Shown here: piece by piece, positions 54,023 to 61,138 of the stretch
How the letters are laid out: every line of letters starts with the position of its first letter
Numbering within the stretch: the first letter of the stretch is position 1
DNA from: Variovorax sp. PMC12
GTDB taxonomy: Bacteria; Pseudomonadota; Gammaproteobacteria; Burkholderiales; Burkholderiaceae_C
DNA: 64,000 nucleotides
Assembly (NCBI RefSeq): GCF_003019815.1
Contig: NZ_CP027773.1
Location: forward strand, 569,001-633,000
Direction of reading: 5' to 3'
The notes under the pieces: model-generated
Database searches by the model: none
What the model saw: the letters and a program-made list of their open reading frames with translations, nothing else
What the model was told of the DNA's origin: nothing
Program-made: the position numbers and the translations under genes

Positions 54023-54060
54023 TTGCGGTGCAATATATCAGCGCATTCGCTGCGTTGCAG
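54023..54060. promoter_or_regulatory. Two TGC-dyads upstream of phaZ (PhaR-like)
   Basis: CTGC-GTT-GCAG (54050-54060) and TTGC-GGT-GCAA (54023-54033) are perfect inverted repeats with a 3-base spacer, 27 bases apart centre to centre, within 60 bases of the phaZ start. The first fits the CTGC-N3-4-GCAG motif reported for Paracoccus PhaR, as I recall it. No phaR gene is in the window. PHA-linked control is inferred. Confidence 0.45.
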
Positions 54061-54108
54061 GGGGCCTAACCCCTACAACGACCCCGCCGCGAGGGTCCTT
54101 TGGCCAAG

Positions 54109-54150
54109 AAGTGTGAAGGAATCGTCGCTGCAGCGCATTCCCTCACACTT
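54109..54150 (-). terminator. Inverted repeat downstream of the aminotransferase gene, possible terminator
   Basis: Arms AAGTGTGAAGGAAT (54109-54122) and ATTCCCTCACACTT (54137-54150) pair at 13 of 14 positions around a 14-base loop that holds the palindrome GCTGCAGC. It begins ten bases after the aminotransferase stop on the minus strand. The following T content is weak (CTTCTT), so termination is probable but not strong; it may instead protect the 3' end. Confidence 0.5.
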
Positions 54151-54159
54151 TGCTGTCAC

Positions 54160-55356
54160 TTAGATGACTTTGGCGATCGACGCGCAGACGTAATCGATGT
54201 TCTTGCTGTTGAGCGCGGCCACGCACATGCGGCCGGTGTCGGTGCCGTACACGCCGAACTCATTGCGCAGGCGCACCATCTGGTCCTTGGTCAGGCCCGA
54301 GTAGCTGAACATGCCGATCTGCGTGGTGATGAAGCTCATGTCTTCCTTCACGCCCGCGGCCTTGAGGCCGTCGACCAGCTTCTGGCGCATGGCCTTGATG
54401 CGCACGCGCATCTCGCCCAGTTCCTTTTCCCACAGGGCGCGCAGCTCGGAGTTGCCGAGCACCGCTGCCACCACGGCGCCGCCGTGCGTGGGCGGGTTGC
54501 TGTAGTTGGTGCGGATGGCGATCTTGAGCTGCGACAGCACGCGGCCGGCTTCTTCCTTGTTTTCGCACAGCACCGACAGTGCGCCGACGCGCTCGCCGTA
54601 CAGGCTGAAGCTCTTGGAGAAAGAGGTCGAGACGAAGAAGGTCAGGCCGGCTTCGACGAACTTGGCGACGGCCGCGCCGTCTTCCTTCAGGCCGTAGCCG
54701 AAGCCCTGGTACGCCATGTCGAGGAAGGGCACCAGGCCCTTGGCCTTGACGGCGGCGACGACCTGGTCCCACTGGGCGGCGGTGATGTCGTAGCCGGTGG
54801 GGTTGTGGCAGCAGGCGTGCAGCACGACGATGGTGCCGGCCGGGGCCGCGTTCAGGGCGGCCAGCATGCCTTCGAAGTTGACGCCGCGCTTGGCCGCGTC
54901 GTAGTAGGGGTAGCTTTCGACTTCGAAGCCGGCGTTGGTGAACAGCGCGCGGTGGTTTTCCCAGCTCGGGTCGCTGATCAGCACCTTGGCGGAGGGGCTG
55001 AGCTTCTTGAGGAAGTCGGCGCCGACCTTCAGGCCGCCGGTGCCGCCGATGGCCTGGATGGTGGCCACGCGGCCCGAGGTGACGGGCTCGCTGTCGGCGC
55101 CGAAGACCAGCGCCTTGACGGCGTTGTCGTACGCCGCGATGCCGTCGATGGGCAGGTAGCCGCGCGCGGTGGGCGCTTTCATCATGTTCTGTTCTGCGGC
55201 CTGCACGCACTGGAGCAGGGGCAGCTTGCCGTTGTCGTCGTAATAGACGCCGACGCCGAGGTTGACCTTGTTGGGGTTGGTGTCGGCTGCAAATTGCTCG
55301 TTGAGGCCGAGGATCGGGTCGCGCGGTGCCATTTCGACCGCGGTGAACATAGACAT
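54160..55356 (-). CDS. Aromatic/aspartate aminotransferase (class I PLP)
   Basis: 398 residues. The PLP lysine is K248 in FVSTSFSKSFSLYGERVGAL. The N-terminus MSMFTAVEMAPRDPILGLNE and HNPTGYDITAAQWDQV are typical of the AspC/TyrB group, and the C-terminal GRMCVAALNSKNIDYVCASI region belongs to the substrate-arginine lobe. It transfers the amino group between aromatic or dicarboxylic amino acids and 2-oxoglutarate. TyrB-type aromatic preference is common in Burkholderiales but cannot be separated from AspC by eye. It is divergent from uvrB. Confidence 0.92.
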   Translation of the reverse strand: MSMFTAVEMAPRDPILGLNEQFAADTNPNKVNLGVGVYYDDNGKLPLLQCVQAAEQNMMKAPTARGYLPIDGIAAYDNAVKALVFGADSEPVTSGRVATIQAIGGTGGLKVGADFLKKLSPSAKVLISDPSWENHRALFTNAGFEVESYPYYDAAKRGVNFEGMLAALNAAPAGTIVVLHACCHNPTGYDITAAQWDQVVAAVKAKGLVPFLDMAYQGFGYGLKEDGAAVAKFVEAGLTFFVSTSFSKSFSLYGERVGALSVLCENKEEAGRVLSQLKIAIRTNYSNPPTHGGAVVAAVLGNSELRALWEKELGEMRVRIKAMRQKLVDGLKAAGVKEDMSFITTQIGMFSYSGLTKDQMVRLRNEFGVYGTDTGRMCVAALNSKNIDYVCASIAKVI

Positions 55357-55461
55357 GGAAAGGTCCTTTGGGATGAAAGCTTCGCTGCAACCGGACTAGG
55401 CTTTATGCTTTCCGGTTGCCTTGAATTTTACCGGCGCGAGCGCCACCTGTCGGGAACAGCC

Positions 55462-57570
55462 ATGCCAGACAACAACGAAGCCATAGCAGACCTGAAGAAA
55501 GTGGACCCGATCGGGCCCGCGAAACAGGGTGAATTCATCAGGTACCCGGACTCCCCGTTCGAGCTCTTCCAGCCCTATCCGCCCGCGGGCGACCAGCCCA
55601 AGGCCATCGAAGGGCTGGTCGAAGGCGTGATCGACGGCGAAGTGTTCCAGACCCTGCTGGGCGTGACCGGCTCGGGCAAGACCTTCACCATGGCCAACGT
55701 GATCGCGCGGCTGGGCCGCCCGGCCATCGTATTCGCGCCCAACAAGACGCTGGCGGCGCAGCTCTACAGCGAGTTCCGCGAGTTCTTCCCGAAGAACGCC
55801 GTCGAGTACTTCGTGAGCTACTACGACTACTACCAGCCCGAGGCCTATGTGCCCCAGCGCGACCTGTTCATCGAGAAGGATTCCTCGATCAACGAGCACA
55901 TCGAGCAGATGCGGCTGTCGGCCACCAAGAGCGTGCTGGAGCGGCGCGACACGGTCATCGTGGCCACGGTGAGCGCCATCTACGGCATCGGCACGCCCGA
56001 GGACTACATGGAAATGCGGCTGATTGCCCGCGTCGGCGACAAGGTCGGGCAGCGTGACCTGATTTCCCGGCTGATCCGCATGCAGTACCTGCGCAACGAG
56101 CAGGACTTTGCCCGCGGCACCTTCCGCGTGCGCGGCGACACCATCGACGTGTTTCCGGCGGAGCACAGCGAACTGGCGATCCGTTTCGAACTGTTCGACG
56201 ACGAAATCGAGTCGCTGCAGCTGTTCGATCCGCTGACCGGGCGCGTCCGGCAGAAGGTGCCGCGCTTCACGGTGTACCCGTCGAGCCACTATGTGACGCC
56301 CCGCGACAAGGTCATGGCGGCGGTCGAGACCATCAAGATCGAGCTGAGCGAGCGGCTCAAGGAGCTGGTGAGCGCGGGCAAGCTGGTCGAGGCGCAGCGG
56401 CTGGAGCAGCGCACCCGCTTCGACCTCGAGATGCTGGCCGAAATCGGCCACTGCAAGGGCATCGAGAACTACACGCGCCACCTGTCGGGCGCCGCGCCCG
56501 GCGATCCGCCGGCCACGCTGACCGACTACCTGCCTAAGGACGCGCTCATGTTCCTCGACGAGAGCCACCAGATGATCGGCCAGCTCGGCGGCATGTACAA
56601 CGGTGACCGGGCGCGCAAGACCACGCTGGTCGAATACGGCTTCCGCCTGCCGAGTGCGTTGGACAACCGGCCGCTCAAGCTCGAGGAGTTCGAGACGCGC
56701 ATGCGCCAGTGCATCTTCGTGTCGGCCACGCCGGCGCAGTACGAGAAGGACCATGCCGGCAATGTGGTCGAACAGCTGGTGCGGCCCACCGGCCTGATCG
56801 ACCCCGAAGTCGAGGTTCGGCCCGCCACCCACCAGGTGGACGACGTTCTGGGCGAAATCCGCGTGCGCGTGGACAAGAACGAACGCGTGCTCATCACCAC
56901 GCTGACCAAGCGCATGGCCGAGCAGCTGACCGACTACCTGGGCGACAACGGCGTGAAGGTGCGCTACCTGCACAGCGACGTCGACACGGTTGAGCGGGTG
57001 GAGATATTGCGCGACCTGCGCCTGGGCACCTTCGACGTGCTGGTGGGCATCAACCTGCTGCGCGAGGGGCTGGATATTCCGGAGGTTTCGCTGGTGGCGA
57101 TCCTCGATGCCGACAAGGAAGGCTTCCTGCGCGCCGAGCGCTCGCTGATCCAGACCATCGGCCGGGCGGCGCGCAACCTGAACGGCAAGGCCATTCTTTA
57201 CGCCGACCGCATGACCGATTCGATGAAGAAGGCCATCGACGAGACCGAGCGCCGCCGCGCCCGGCAGATTGCGCACAACGAGGCGAACGGCATCACGCCG
57301 CGCAGCATCGTCAAGCAGGTGCGTGACCTGATCGACGGGGTCTACAGCGAGAAAACGGGCAAGGAAATGGCCAAGCTCGACCTGGAACGCGCCAAGGTCG
57401 AGGACATGAGCGAAAAGGACATCGCACGGGAAATCAAGCGGCTGGAAAAGCAGATGCTGGAGCACGCCCGGAACCTCGAATTCGAGAAGGCGGCCCGCGT
57501 ACGCGACCAGCTGGCGCTGCTGCGCGAACAGGCTTTCGGGGCTGCCGGCGGGGACAACATCGCGCTCTAG
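55462..57570 (+). CDS. uvrB: Excinuclease ABC subunit UvrB
   Basis: 702 residues from the ATG at 55462; the long in-frame extension upstream crosses the aminotransferase gene and is not real. Walker A GVTGSGKT (67-74), the beta-hairpin YYDYYQPEAYVPQRDLFIEK, helicase motifs FLDESHQMIGQLGGMYNGD and NLLREGLDIPEVSLVAILDA, and a C-terminal UVR domain (KQMLEHARNLEFEKAARVRD). It loads UvrC at damaged DNA in nucleotide excision repair. No canonical LexA box is seen in front. Confidence 0.97.
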   Translation: MPDNNEAIADLKKVDPIGPAKQGEFIRYPDSPFELFQPYPPAGDQPKAIEGLVEGVIDGEVFQTLLGVTGSGKTFTMANVIARLGRPAIVFAPNKTLAAQLYSEFREFFPKNAVEYFVSYYDYYQPEAYVPQRDLFIEKDSSINEHIEQMRLSATKSVLERRDTVIVATVSAIYGIGTPEDYMEMRLIARVGDKVGQRDLISRLIRMQYLRNEQDFARGTFRVRGDTIDVFPAEHSELAIRFELFDDEIESLQLFDPLTGRVRQKVPRFTVYPSSHYVTPRDKVMAAVETIKIELSERLKELVSAGKLVEAQRLEQRTRFDLEMLAEIGHCKGIENYTRHLSGAAPGDPPATLTDYLPKDALMFLDESHQMIGQLGGMYNGDRARKTTLVEYGFRLPSALDNRPLKLEEFETRMRQCIFVSATPAQYEKDHAGNVVEQLVRPTGLIDPEVEVRPATHQVDDVLGEIRVRVDKNERVLITTLTKRMAEQLTDYLGDNGVKVRYLHSDVDTVERVEILRDLRLGTFDVLVGINLLREGLDIPEVSLVAILDADKEGFLRAERSLIQTIGRAARNLNGKAILYADRMTDSMKKAIDETERRRARQIAHNEANGITPRSIVKQVRDLIDGVYSEKTGKEMAKLDLERAKVEDMSEKDIAREIKRLEKQMLEHARNLEFEKAARVRDQLALLREQAFGAAGGDNIAL

Positions 57571-57644
57571 CCGCGCTAGTTCAAACGTTCGCGTTCTTCA
57601 AGCGGACGGCGCTGGGGTTTACCCGAGCAGAGTTCGGGGGCTTC

Positions 57645-57673
57645 TGTTATACTTGAGCGAAATACTCAACAAC
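57645..57673 (+). promoter_or_regulatory. iscR promoter with overlapping IscR type-1-like site
   Basis: An extended -10 element (TG-T-TATACT at 57645-57653) is overlapped by a 25-base site at 57649-57673 with the dyad TTGAG-N7-CTCAA. By my count it fits the E. coli IscR type-1 consensus at 20 of 25 positions. Holo-IscR binding here would block RNA polymerase, which is the usual autorepression of isc operons. Confidence 0.65.
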
Positions 57674-57690
57674 AAGAAAAGAACTTCGCG

Positions 57691-57801
57691 ATGAAGGACC
57701 GACTCCTACCGGCTGGTTCACCAGCGCCAGGGGTCGGGCAGGGCGGAGACGAGGTCACCGCAGCCCAGGGCCACGGTGTCATTTCAACGGTAAGCACTTG
57801 A
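57691..57801 (+). CDS. Possible 36-residue leader ORF before iscR
   Basis: An ATG at 57691 opens 36 codons (MKDRLLPAGSPAPGVG... ending in STVST) whose TGA overlaps the iscR ribosome site AAGGAG. It lies in the 140-base 5' leader between the IscR-repressed promoter and iscR. The ribosome site before it (AAGAAAAG) is weak. No known leader peptide is recognised, and it may be non-coding. If translated, it would be coupled to iscR. Confidence 0.3.
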   Translation: MKDRLLPAGSPAPGVGQGGDEVTAAQGHGVISTVST

Positions 57802-57812
57802 AGGAGCTTGCG

Positions 57813-58349
57813 ATGCGTCTCACTACCAAAGGCCGTTTTGCGGTCACGGCAATGATCGATCTGGCGTTGCGTCAGAACACCGGTCCGGTCACGCTGGCCG
57901 CAATCAGCCAACGGCAGCAGATTTCGCTGTCCTACCTCGAACAGCTGTTCGGCAAGCTGCGCCGTCATGAACTGGTCGAATCGACCCGCGGCCCCGGTGG
58001 CGGTTACAGCCTCGGCCGCAAGGCTGCCGATATCACGGTCGCCGACATCATTGTTTCCGTCGATGAGCCCATCGACGCCACCCAGTGCGGCGGCAAGGAA
58101 AACTGCCTGGGCGAAGCCGGCCGCTGCATGACGCACGAGCTCTGGGCCTCGCTGAACCAGCGCATGGTCGAGTTCCTCGACTCCGTCACCTTGCAGAAGC
58201 TGGTCGACGACCAGATCGCCAAGGGCGTGCAGATCGAGAACAAGCCCGTCGTCAAGCGCGCCATCTCGGCCCAGCCGGTGGTCAAGCCGATTCGCGTGAA
58301 TGCGCCGAACTCGGTGTTCGCTCTCGGCAACGCCTTCGCGAAGTCCTGA
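57813..58349 (+). CDS. iscR: Fe-S cluster-sensing regulator IscR
   Basis: 178 residues from the ATG at 57813 after AAGGAG. The Rrf2 helix-turn-helix (MRLTTKGRFAVTAMIDLALR; SLSYLEQLFGKLRRHELVES) precedes the cluster ligands C92, C98 and C105 in QCGGKENCLGEAGRCMTHEL, with H108 as the fourth ligand. The spacing to the last Cys is one residue longer than in E. coli. It senses [2Fe-2S] supply and represses the isc operon. It is first in the operon. Confidence 0.96.
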   Translation: MRLTTKGRFAVTAMIDLALRQNTGPVTLAAISQRQQISLSYLEQLFGKLRRHELVESTRGPGGGYSLGRKAADITVADIIVSVDEPIDATQCGGKENCLGEAGRCMTHELWASLNQRMVEFLDSVTLQKLVDDQIAKGVQIENKPVVKRAISAQPVVKPIRVNAPNSVFALGNAFAKS

Positions 58350-58449
58350 TACCGCTTTCGAGACTTCTGATTTCCGGCGGCGCCTTCGGGCGCCGGCACG
58401 AGCAGCAGCCCAGATCTAAAAACAACCCCCACGCCAGCACGAGCCAGCC

Positions 58450-59670
58450 ATGGACGTAACTCCTCATTTCCCGATCTATCTCGATTACGGCGCCACCACG
58501 CCGGTCGACCCGCGCGTGGTCGACGCCATGATTCCCTGGTTGCGCGAGCACTTCGGCAACCCGGCATCGCGCAGCCACGCCTGGGGCTGGGAAGCGGAAG
58601 AGGCTGTCGAGAAGGCGCGCGGCCAGGTGGCCGAACTGATCAATGCCGATCCGCGCGAAATTGTCTGGACATCGGGTGCCACCGAATCGATCAACCTCGC
58701 GCTCAAGGGCGCTGCCCAGTTCTACAAGGGCAAGGGCAAGCACCTGATCACGCTGAAGACCGAGCACAAGGCCGTGCTCGACACCATGCGCGAGCTGGAA
58801 CGCCAAGGCTTCGAGGTGACCTACCTCGACGTCGAGGAAAACGGCCTCGTCGACCTCGAGAAGTTCAAGGCGGCCATTCGCCCCGACACCATCCTGGCCA
58901 GCGTGCTCTTCGTGAACAACGAAATCGGTGTGATCCAGGACGTGGTCGCGCTGGGCAACGCGTGCCGCGAAAAGGGCGTGATCTTCCACGTCGACTCGGC
59001 CCAGGCCACCGGCAAGATCGACATCGACATCACGAAGCTGCCCATCGACCTGATGAGCCTGGCTTCGCACAAGACCTACGGCCCGAAGGGCATCGGCGCG
59101 CTGTACGTGCGCCGCAAGCCGCGCATCCGCCTCGAAGCGCAGATGCATGGTGGTGGCCATGAGCGCGGCATGCGTTCGGGCACGCTGCCCACGCACCAGA
59201 TCGTCGGCATGGGCGAGGCCTATCGCATCGCCAAGCTCGAGATGCACAAGGACATCGAACACGCACGCCGCCTGCAGAAGCGTCTGCTCGACGGGCTGAA
59301 AGACGTGGAACAGGTGTTCATCAACGGCGACCTCGAACACCGCGTGCCGCACAACCTGAACATGAGCTTCAACTACGTCGAAGGCGAGTCGCTGATCATG
59401 GGCATCAAGGGCCTGGCGGTGTCGTCGGGCTCGGCCTGCACCTCGGCCAGCCTCGAGCCCAGCTACGTGCTGCGCGCCCTGGGCCGCAGCGACGAACTGG
59501 CGCACAGCAGCCTTCGCATGACCATCGGCCGTTTCACGACCGAAGAAGAAATCGACTACGCCATCTCGACCATCAAGCACAACGTTGCCAAGCTGCGCGA
59601 GCTGAGCCCCCTGTGGGAGATGTTCCAGGACGGCGTCGACATCAGCACGATCCAGTGGTCGGCCCACTGA
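58450..59670 (+). CDS. iscS: Cysteine desulfurase IscS
   Basis: 406 residues. DYGATTPVDPRVVDAMIPWL at the start, the PLP lysine in ASHKTYGPKGIGALYVR and the active-site cysteine loop SSGSACTSASLEPSYVLRAL identify the group I NifS/IscS type. It removes sulfur from cysteine and gives it to IscU. ENGLVDLEKFKAAIRPDT and LRMTIGRFTTEEEIDYAI are family-typical. It is followed by iscU after 50 bases. Confidence 0.97.
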   Translation: MDVTPHFPIYLDYGATTPVDPRVVDAMIPWLREHFGNPASRSHAWGWEAEEAVEKARGQVAELINADPREIVWTSGATESINLALKGAAQFYKGKGKHLITLKTEHKAVLDTMRELERQGFEVTYLDVEENGLVDLEKFKAAIRPDTILASVLFVNNEIGVIQDVVALGNACREKGVIFHVDSAQATGKIDIDITKLPIDLMSLASHKTYGPKGIGALYVRRKPRIRLEAQMHGGGHERGMRSGTLPTHQIVGMGEAYRIAKLEMHKDIEHARRLQKRLLDGLKDVEQVFINGDLEHRVPHNLNMSFNYVEGESLIMGIKGLAVSSGSACTSASLEPSYVLRALGRSDELAHSSLRMTIGRFTTEEEIDYAISTIKHNVAKLRELSPLWEMFQDGVDISTIQWSAH

Positions 59671-59720
59671 CGCAGGCCCGCACCAGGCTCCACGATTGAA
59701 CAAAGTTTGAGAGGTACACC

Positions 59721-60140
59721 ATGGCATATTCTTCCAAGGTCATCGACCACTACGAAAATCCCCGCAACGTCGGCTCCTTCGAAAAGGGCGACGACTCGGT
59801 AGGCACCGGCATGGTCGGCGCACCGGCCTGCGGCGACGTGATGAAGCTGCAGATCAAGGTCAACCCGGAAACCGGCGTGATCGAAGACGCCCGCTTCAAG
59901 ACCTATGGCTGCGGCTCGGCCATCGCGTCGTCGTCGCTCGTGACCGAATGGGTCAAGGGCAAGACGCTCGACGAAGCGGCTGCGCTCAAGAACGCGCAGA
60001 TCGCCGAAGAACTGGCCCTGCCGCCCGTGAAGATCCACTGCTCCATCCTGGCCGAAGACGCGATCAAGGCCGCCGTGAGCGATTACAAGGCCAAGCACGG
60101 CGTCAAGACCGAATCCGCTGCTGCCGAAGCTGTCCACTGA
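59721..60140 (+). CDS. iscU: Fe-S cluster scaffold IscU
   Basis: 139 residues. The three cluster ligands C37 (PACGDV), C64 (YGCGSA) and C107 (HCSIL) and the HscA recognition motif LPPVK (100-104) are all in place. An 11-residue Ala-rich C-terminal extension beyond the E. coli length is seen. It assembles [2Fe-2S] clusters with IscS. iscA starts one base after the stop. Confidence 0.97.
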   Translation: MAYSSKVIDHYENPRNVGSFEKGDDSVGTGMVGAPACGDVMKLQIKVNPETGVIEDARFKTYGCGSAIASSSLVTEWVKGKTLDEAAALKNAQIAEELALPPVKIHCSILAEDAIKAAVSDYKAKHGVKTESAAAEAVH

Positions 60141-60141
60141 C

Positions 60142-60465
60142 ATGGCCGTCACGCTGACCGAAGCCGCTGCGCGACACGTCACCCGCTACCTCGGCAAACG
60201 GGGCAAGGGCGTGGGTGTGCGGCTGGGCGTGAAGACCACGGGTTGCTCAGGCCTGGCCTACAAGCTCGAGTACGTGGACGAACTGGCGCCCGAAGACGTG
60301 GTGTTCGAAGACCACGGCGTGAAGGTGCTGGTCGACCCGAAGAGCCTGGCCTACATCGACGGCACGCAACTCGACTTCGTGCGCGAAGGCCTGAATGAGG
60401 GCTTCAAGTTCATCAACCCCAACGAACGCGACCGCTGCGGTTGTGGGGAAAGTTTTCGCATCTGA
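60142..60465 (+). CDS. iscA: A-type Fe-S carrier IscA
   Basis: 107 residues. The three conserved cysteines are C35 (TTGCSGLAYKLEY), C99 and C101 (RCGCGESFRI). IscA carries Fe-S clusters from the scaffold to target apoproteins. It starts directly after iscU. A terminator-like hairpin lies between it and hscB. Confidence 0.96.
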   Translation: MAVTLTEAAARHVTRYLGKRGKGVGVRLGVKTTGCSGLAYKLEYVDELAPEDVVFEDHGVKVLVDPKSLAYIDGTQLDFVREGLNEGFKFINPNERDRCGCGESFRI

Positions 60466-60489
60466 TGCGCCGTCGCTGACTGCGACCAT

Positions 60490-60522
60490 AGCCGCCACCA
60501 TGTCATGTGCTGGCGGTTTTTT
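60490..60522 (+). terminator. Terminator-like hairpin between iscA and hscB
   Basis: AGCCGCCA (60490-60497) pairs with TGGCGGTT (60511-60518, one G-T pair) around a 13-base loop and runs directly into six T (60517-60522). It looks like a modest intrinsic terminator inside the operon, just before the hscB ATG at 60529. It could lower transcription of hscB-hscA-fdx relative to iscSUA. Confidence 0.55.
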
Positions 60523-60528
60523 CTTGCC

Positions 60529-61047
60529 ATGAACCTGAACGACACCGACTTTCAACTGTTCGCCGTCCCGGCGACTTTCGCGCAGGACCGCGCCGTGCTC
60601 GACGCGCGCTGGAAAGAGCTGCAGCGCGAAGCCCACCCGGACCGCTTTGCCGCACAGGGCGCCGCGGCGCAGCGCGTGGCCATGCAGTGGTCGGTGCGCA
60701 TCAACGAGGCCTACCAGCGCCTGAAGGACCCGATCCGCCGCGCCAGCTACATCTGCGAGATGCAGGGCGCACCGCTGAATGCCGAGAACAACACGGCGAT
60801 GCCGGCGGAGTTCCTCATGCAGCAGATGGAGTGGCGCGAGGCGCTCGACGATGTCGAAAGCATCGCTTCGCTCGAGAAGCTCCAGGCGGAGGTCGAGGCC
60901 GGCCGCGCGCGCGCGCTGTCGTCGCTCGACTGGCTGATCGACGAGAAGGGCGACTACCCCGCCGCCGCGCAGCAGGTGAGAGCCCTCATGTTCATTGAGC
61001 GCTTCGGACAGGACGTCGAAGCCAAGTTCGATCAGTTGGGACAATAG
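60529..61047 (+). CDS. hscB: Co-chaperone HscB
   Basis: 172 residues from the ATG at 60529. A J-domain opens it with the HPD motif (H36-P37-D38 in LQREAHPDRFAAQG), followed by the C-terminal oligomer/IscU-binding domain with MPAEFLMQQMEWREALDD. It delivers IscU to HscA and stimulates its ATPase. The start lies right after a T-tract; a further upstream ATG would put codons in the hairpin. Confidence 0.95.
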   Translation: MNLNDTDFQLFAVPATFAQDRAVLDARWKELQREAHPDRFAAQGAAAQRVAMQWSVRINEAYQRLKDPIRRASYICEMQGAPLNAENNTAMPAEFLMQQMEWREALDDVESIASLEKLQAEVEAGRARALSSLDWLIDEKGDYPAAAQQVRALMFIERFGQDVEAKFDQLGQ

Positions 61048-61051
61048 AAGA

Positions 61052-61138
61052 CATGAACCCCCACGCTCATCACTTCGTGTATTCGCTGCCCCCCATGGGG
61101 GCGCAGGCCTCCCTTGGGGCAGTCCGGCGGGAGGCCTG
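61052..61138 (+). repeat. Comamonadaceae-type REP-like repeat whose hairpin holds the hscA ribosome site
   Basis: The segment carries CCCCCATGGGGG (61090-61101) and a perfect 10-base inverted repeat CAGGCCTCCC (61104-61113) / GGGAGGCCTG (61129-61138) around a 15-base loop. The right arm contains the GGGAGG Shine-Dalgarno sequence of hscA, which starts at 61139, so the ribosome site is paired in the stem. This kind of C/G-run spacer is recalled as a dispersed element in Acidovorax/Variovorax genomes; copy number could not be checked here. Confidence 0.6.

Noticed and set aside
55447..55459. CTGT-N5-ACAG before uvrB, similar to a LexA box
   Set aside because: The spacing is 5 bases, while the beta/gamma-proteobacterial SOS box has 8; it also lies directly against the start codon.
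54100..55461. Extension of the uvrB frame upstream to 54100
   Set aside because: The extension is antisense to the aminotransferase; the conserved UvrB N-terminus starts at 55462.
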